Shown: piece by piece, positions 5,423 to 7,026 of the stretch
Numbering within the stretch: the first letter of the stretch is position 1
How the letters are laid out: each line of letters opens with the position of its first letter
From: Fimbriimonadales bacterium
Lineage (GTDB): Bacteria; Armatimonadota; Fimbriimonadia; Fimbriimonadales; GBS-DC
DNA: 7,026 nt
Assembly: GCA_026416655.1 (NCBI GenBank)
Contig: JAOAES010000265.1
Location: 1-7,026, forward strand
Direction of reading: 5' to 3'
Notes under the pieces: model-generated
Database searches by the model: none
Told to the model about the DNA's origin: nothing
The model's input: only the letters and a program-made list of their open reading frames with translations
Program-made: the position numbers and the translations under genes

Positions 5423-5523
5423 GCGAATAAATTCGCGCCCACGCAATCGAAAAACCCCGCCTACGCGGGGTTCATAAACCCGCGCAGCGGGGTTTACAGT
5501 TGTGTGGGTGCGAATTTATTCGC
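5423..5523. repeat. 20-bp inverted repeat pair enclosing two hairpins
   Basis: The arm at 5423-5442 is inverted at 5504-5523 with 19 of 20 matches. Each arm contains the palindrome GCGAAT-AA-ATTCGC or its complement. Between the arms lie two G+C-rich hairpins, 5453-5472 (8-bp perfect stem, loop CTAC) and 5475-5496 (one bulge). The right arm ends 9 bp before the carboxypeptidase stop. The arrangement repeats the paired-palindrome design seen at three other sites in the window. Confidence 0.8.
5448..5472 (-). terminator. Rho-independent terminator of the carboxypeptidase gene
   Basis: On the minus strand an 8-bp perfect stem, AACCCCGC and GCGGGGTT, with a 4-nt loop is followed at once by further T residues (GGGGTTTTTCG). 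It lies about 60 bp after the carboxypeptidase stop at 5533, in the correct orientation. A second hairpin (5475-5496) precedes it and may help. Confidence 0.75.
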
Positions 5524-5532
5524 GTTGATGGG

Positions 5533-7026
5533 TTATTCCAGTTTCAGCTCCGTGCGGACGACGCCTGCCCGCTCGTGCTTGGCGGTGAGGCGCACGGTTC
5601 CGCCGCTGGGCGCATGCACCACCCACTCTACTTTGGCGCGGTCGTCGGTGGGGTCGGCGTTCCACACATTCGCCGCGCTGGGTTTGTAGGCGCGCCCTTC
5701 CAGCTGCCCCAGCTCCTCGCGCGGCTTGCCCGAGCGCAGGCTTGCGCCTGCGGGCAGCTCAATCTCCGCAATCACGCCTCGCACCACCTTCTTCTCCAGC
5801 GCTTTTTTGGTGATATAGGTGGGCAGCCAGCCCGTGTTCTGCACCACGAGGCGCACCTTGTACACGCCGTCGCTCAGCGGTTCTGCTTTCGCCTCGTATA
5901 CCTCCAGCTTGGGCGAAATCAGCAGATGCCACACCAGCCAGTCGGGGAACAGCGCGACCTCCTTTTCCAGAAACTCAGGCGGCGGGTTGCGCCACGCATA
6001 GAGCGCGTTCCAGCCCCCCAGCTCCACCTTGCCCAGCTGCGGGTGTTCGAACGCGTACCAATCCACATAGCCCCTGCCGCCCAGAACCTCGTCGCTCCAC
6101 TTGAGCAGTTTTAGGTCGTCCTCTACAGGGTGTTCGCGATACCAGTCGATGAACTTGTACTCGGTGATGCCTGCCTGACGCTGCGGACTCCAGATCTCCA
6201 CCGTCCATGCGAACACGCCCATGTGGTCGTACATCCAGTCGTCGAACACGCCCGAAATGTACTCTTTGGGGTGGTACTTGAAGTCGTGGTACACGGAGAT
6301 GTTCGGGTAGCCCGTGATTTCGGTGCCTTTCGCGCCGATTTTCTGGTAGGTCCACAGGTCTTCGGCGGGGAAGGCGTCATCAGGCTGATGGCTGTAGGGG
6401 CGCAGTAGCACGCCGCTCCAGGTGTGGAAGGTGACTCCGCCTGTGATGTTGGGGTGCTTGGCGATGAAGTCCACAATCGCGCGCACCTCAGGTTCGGAGG
6501 TGGGGTAGGGACCTGCGCCGTGCTGTTCATACTCTTGTCGCCAGTTGCTGGGGAAGTTGCGGTTCAGGTCTAAGCCCTCTTTTTTCGGCTGGATGGTCAG
6601 GATCGCGGGATCGAACGGCTCCTCGAACCTGCCTTCCGGCAGGATGCGGTAGTATTCGCCGCCTTCCTCGTCGGGGTCGCGCCGAATCATCAGGCGTGGC
6701 TCGTCGGGGTGTTTCTTCCAGTTGCCGTTCGGGTCGGGGATACGCATCATCAGCATTCGCCCGTCGCCGTCGATGTCTTCGGTTACCAAACCGCCGATGG
6801 GGTCTTCATCGTAAGGATACGGGCGTGTGCTGGAGCGGATGATTTTGGGCTTATCGGCGAGCGCCCACTCCGCGCCGTCGGGGTTCACGCGCGGGCAGAT
6901 ATAGAACGTGCGCGTGTCCAGACAGCGCGTGATTTTGTCGTGCTTGCCGTACTCGCTCGTGAGCCGATGAATCAGGTACAGGCACGCGCTGGAGGGCGAG
7001 ACCTCGCTGGCGTGGATGTTGCCGTC
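5533..7026 (-). CDS. M14-family zinc carboxypeptidase (N-terminus beyond right edge)
   Basis: The frame is open from the right edge, giving 498 codons including the stop (497 residues seen). A GTG at 6888 gives an apparent start but falls inside the catalytic domain, after the first zinc motif. Metal ligands are H5 and E8 in NIHASEVS and H201 in GGVTFHTWSGVLLRPYS. The catalytic Glu is E277 in AWTVEIWS. Substrate residues fit NPDG (48-51) and LNRNF (154-158). Between NPDG and LNRNF is an insert of about 100 residues starting with DIDGDG (84-89), a calcium-loop-like DxDxDG, and MLMMRIPDPNG. After the catalytic domain comes a beta-rich C-terminal domain (about 375-497). The family removes C-terminal residues from peptides and is often secreted; the signal peptide would be outside the window. 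It has its own terminator and no same-strand neighbour within 559 bp. Confidence 0.93.
   Translation of the reverse strand, partial: DGNIHASEVSPSSACLYLIHRLTSEYGKHDKITRCLDTRTFYICPRVNPDGAEWALADKPKIIRSSTRPYPYDEDPIGGLVTEDIDGDGRMLMMRIPDPNGNWKKHPDEPRLMIRRDPDEEGGEYYRILPEGRFEEPFDPAILTIQPKKEGLDLNRNFPSNWRQEYEQHGAGPYPTSEPEVRAIVDFIAKHPNITGGVTFHTWSGVLLRPYSHQPDDAFPAEDLWTYQKIGAKGTEITGYPNISVYHDFKYHPKEYISGVFDDWMYDHMGVFAWTVEIWSPQRQAGITEYKFIDWYREHPVEDDLKLLKWSDEVLGGRGYVDWYAFEHPQLGKVELGGWNALYAWRNPPPEFLEKEVALFPDWLVWHLLISPKLEVYEAKAEPLSDGVYKVRLVVQNTGWLPTYITKKALEKKVVRGVIAEIELPAGASLRSGKPREELGQLEGRAYKPSAANVWNADPTDDRAKVEWVVHAPSGGTVRLTAKHERAGVVRTELKLE

Noticed and set aside
5423..5523. CRISPR array or insertion-sequence ends
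   Set aside because: There are only two inverted arms, no regularly spaced direct repeats, no transposase gene and no target duplication seen.
5500..6114. 204-codon + strand frame opposite the carboxypeptidase
   Set aside because: It is the complement of a gene with conserved catalytic residues and has unlikely composition.
5533..6888. Carboxypeptidase starting at the GTG at 6888
   Set aside because: The frame continues to the right edge and includes the zinc motif NIHASE, so the GTG is internal.

Overview
The window (about 60% G+C in its genes) is a compact bacterial chromosome segment with seven genes. Only one, a response regulator, lies on the + strand. Two genes run off the edges: a membrane protein on the left and a zinc carboxypeptidase on the right. 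The host looks like an Armatimonadota-type bacterium. This is an inference from three things: a DUF6785-like membrane protein, an M14 peptidase of a type I associate with such genomes, and abundant palindromic intergenic repeats. The sequence alone does not fix the taxon.

Layout from left to right: (1) 1-587, minus, N-terminal 195 codons of a polytopic membrane protein. (2) 588-736, a gap with a paired palindromic repeat. (3) 737-1486, minus, a Fe/Mn superoxide dismutase with a Tat signal peptide and a second, internal start with a strong Shine-Dalgarno. (4) 1506-1575, a 25-bp perfect inverted repeat. (5) 1578-2957, minus, diaminopimelate decarboxylase lysA, carrying an in-frame palindromic repeat. 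(6) 3128-4201, plus, a REC/HD-GYP response regulator. (7) 4216-4239, a 24-bp perfect palindrome between convergent genes. (8) 4249-4973, minus, an ECF sigma factor and a small zinc-finger anti-sigma factor. (9) A leader of about 245 nt and a consensus TTGACA-N17-TATAAT promoter upstream of the sigma gene. (10) 5253-5532, a less G+C-rich gap with a repeat pair enclosing a terminator. (11) 5533-7026, minus, the M14 carboxypeptidase.

The genes do not form one pathway. lysA makes lysine from meso-diaminopimelate. SodA handles superoxide, probably outside the membrane and perhaps also inside. The HD-GYP regulator probably degrades cyclic di-GMP. The sigma/anti-sigma pair is a two-gene operon with its own strong promoter.

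Three signals deserve a second look. First, the sod gene appears built to give an exported and a cytosolic product. Second, lysA has absorbed a hairpin repeat of about 88 bp without losing its reading frame. Third, four repeat pairs of unrelated sequence share one design: two inverted copies of a unit that is itself palindromic. In addition, lysA and sod both have a -10-like hexamer exactly 9 nt before the ATG, which suggests leaderless or nearly leaderless mRNAs.
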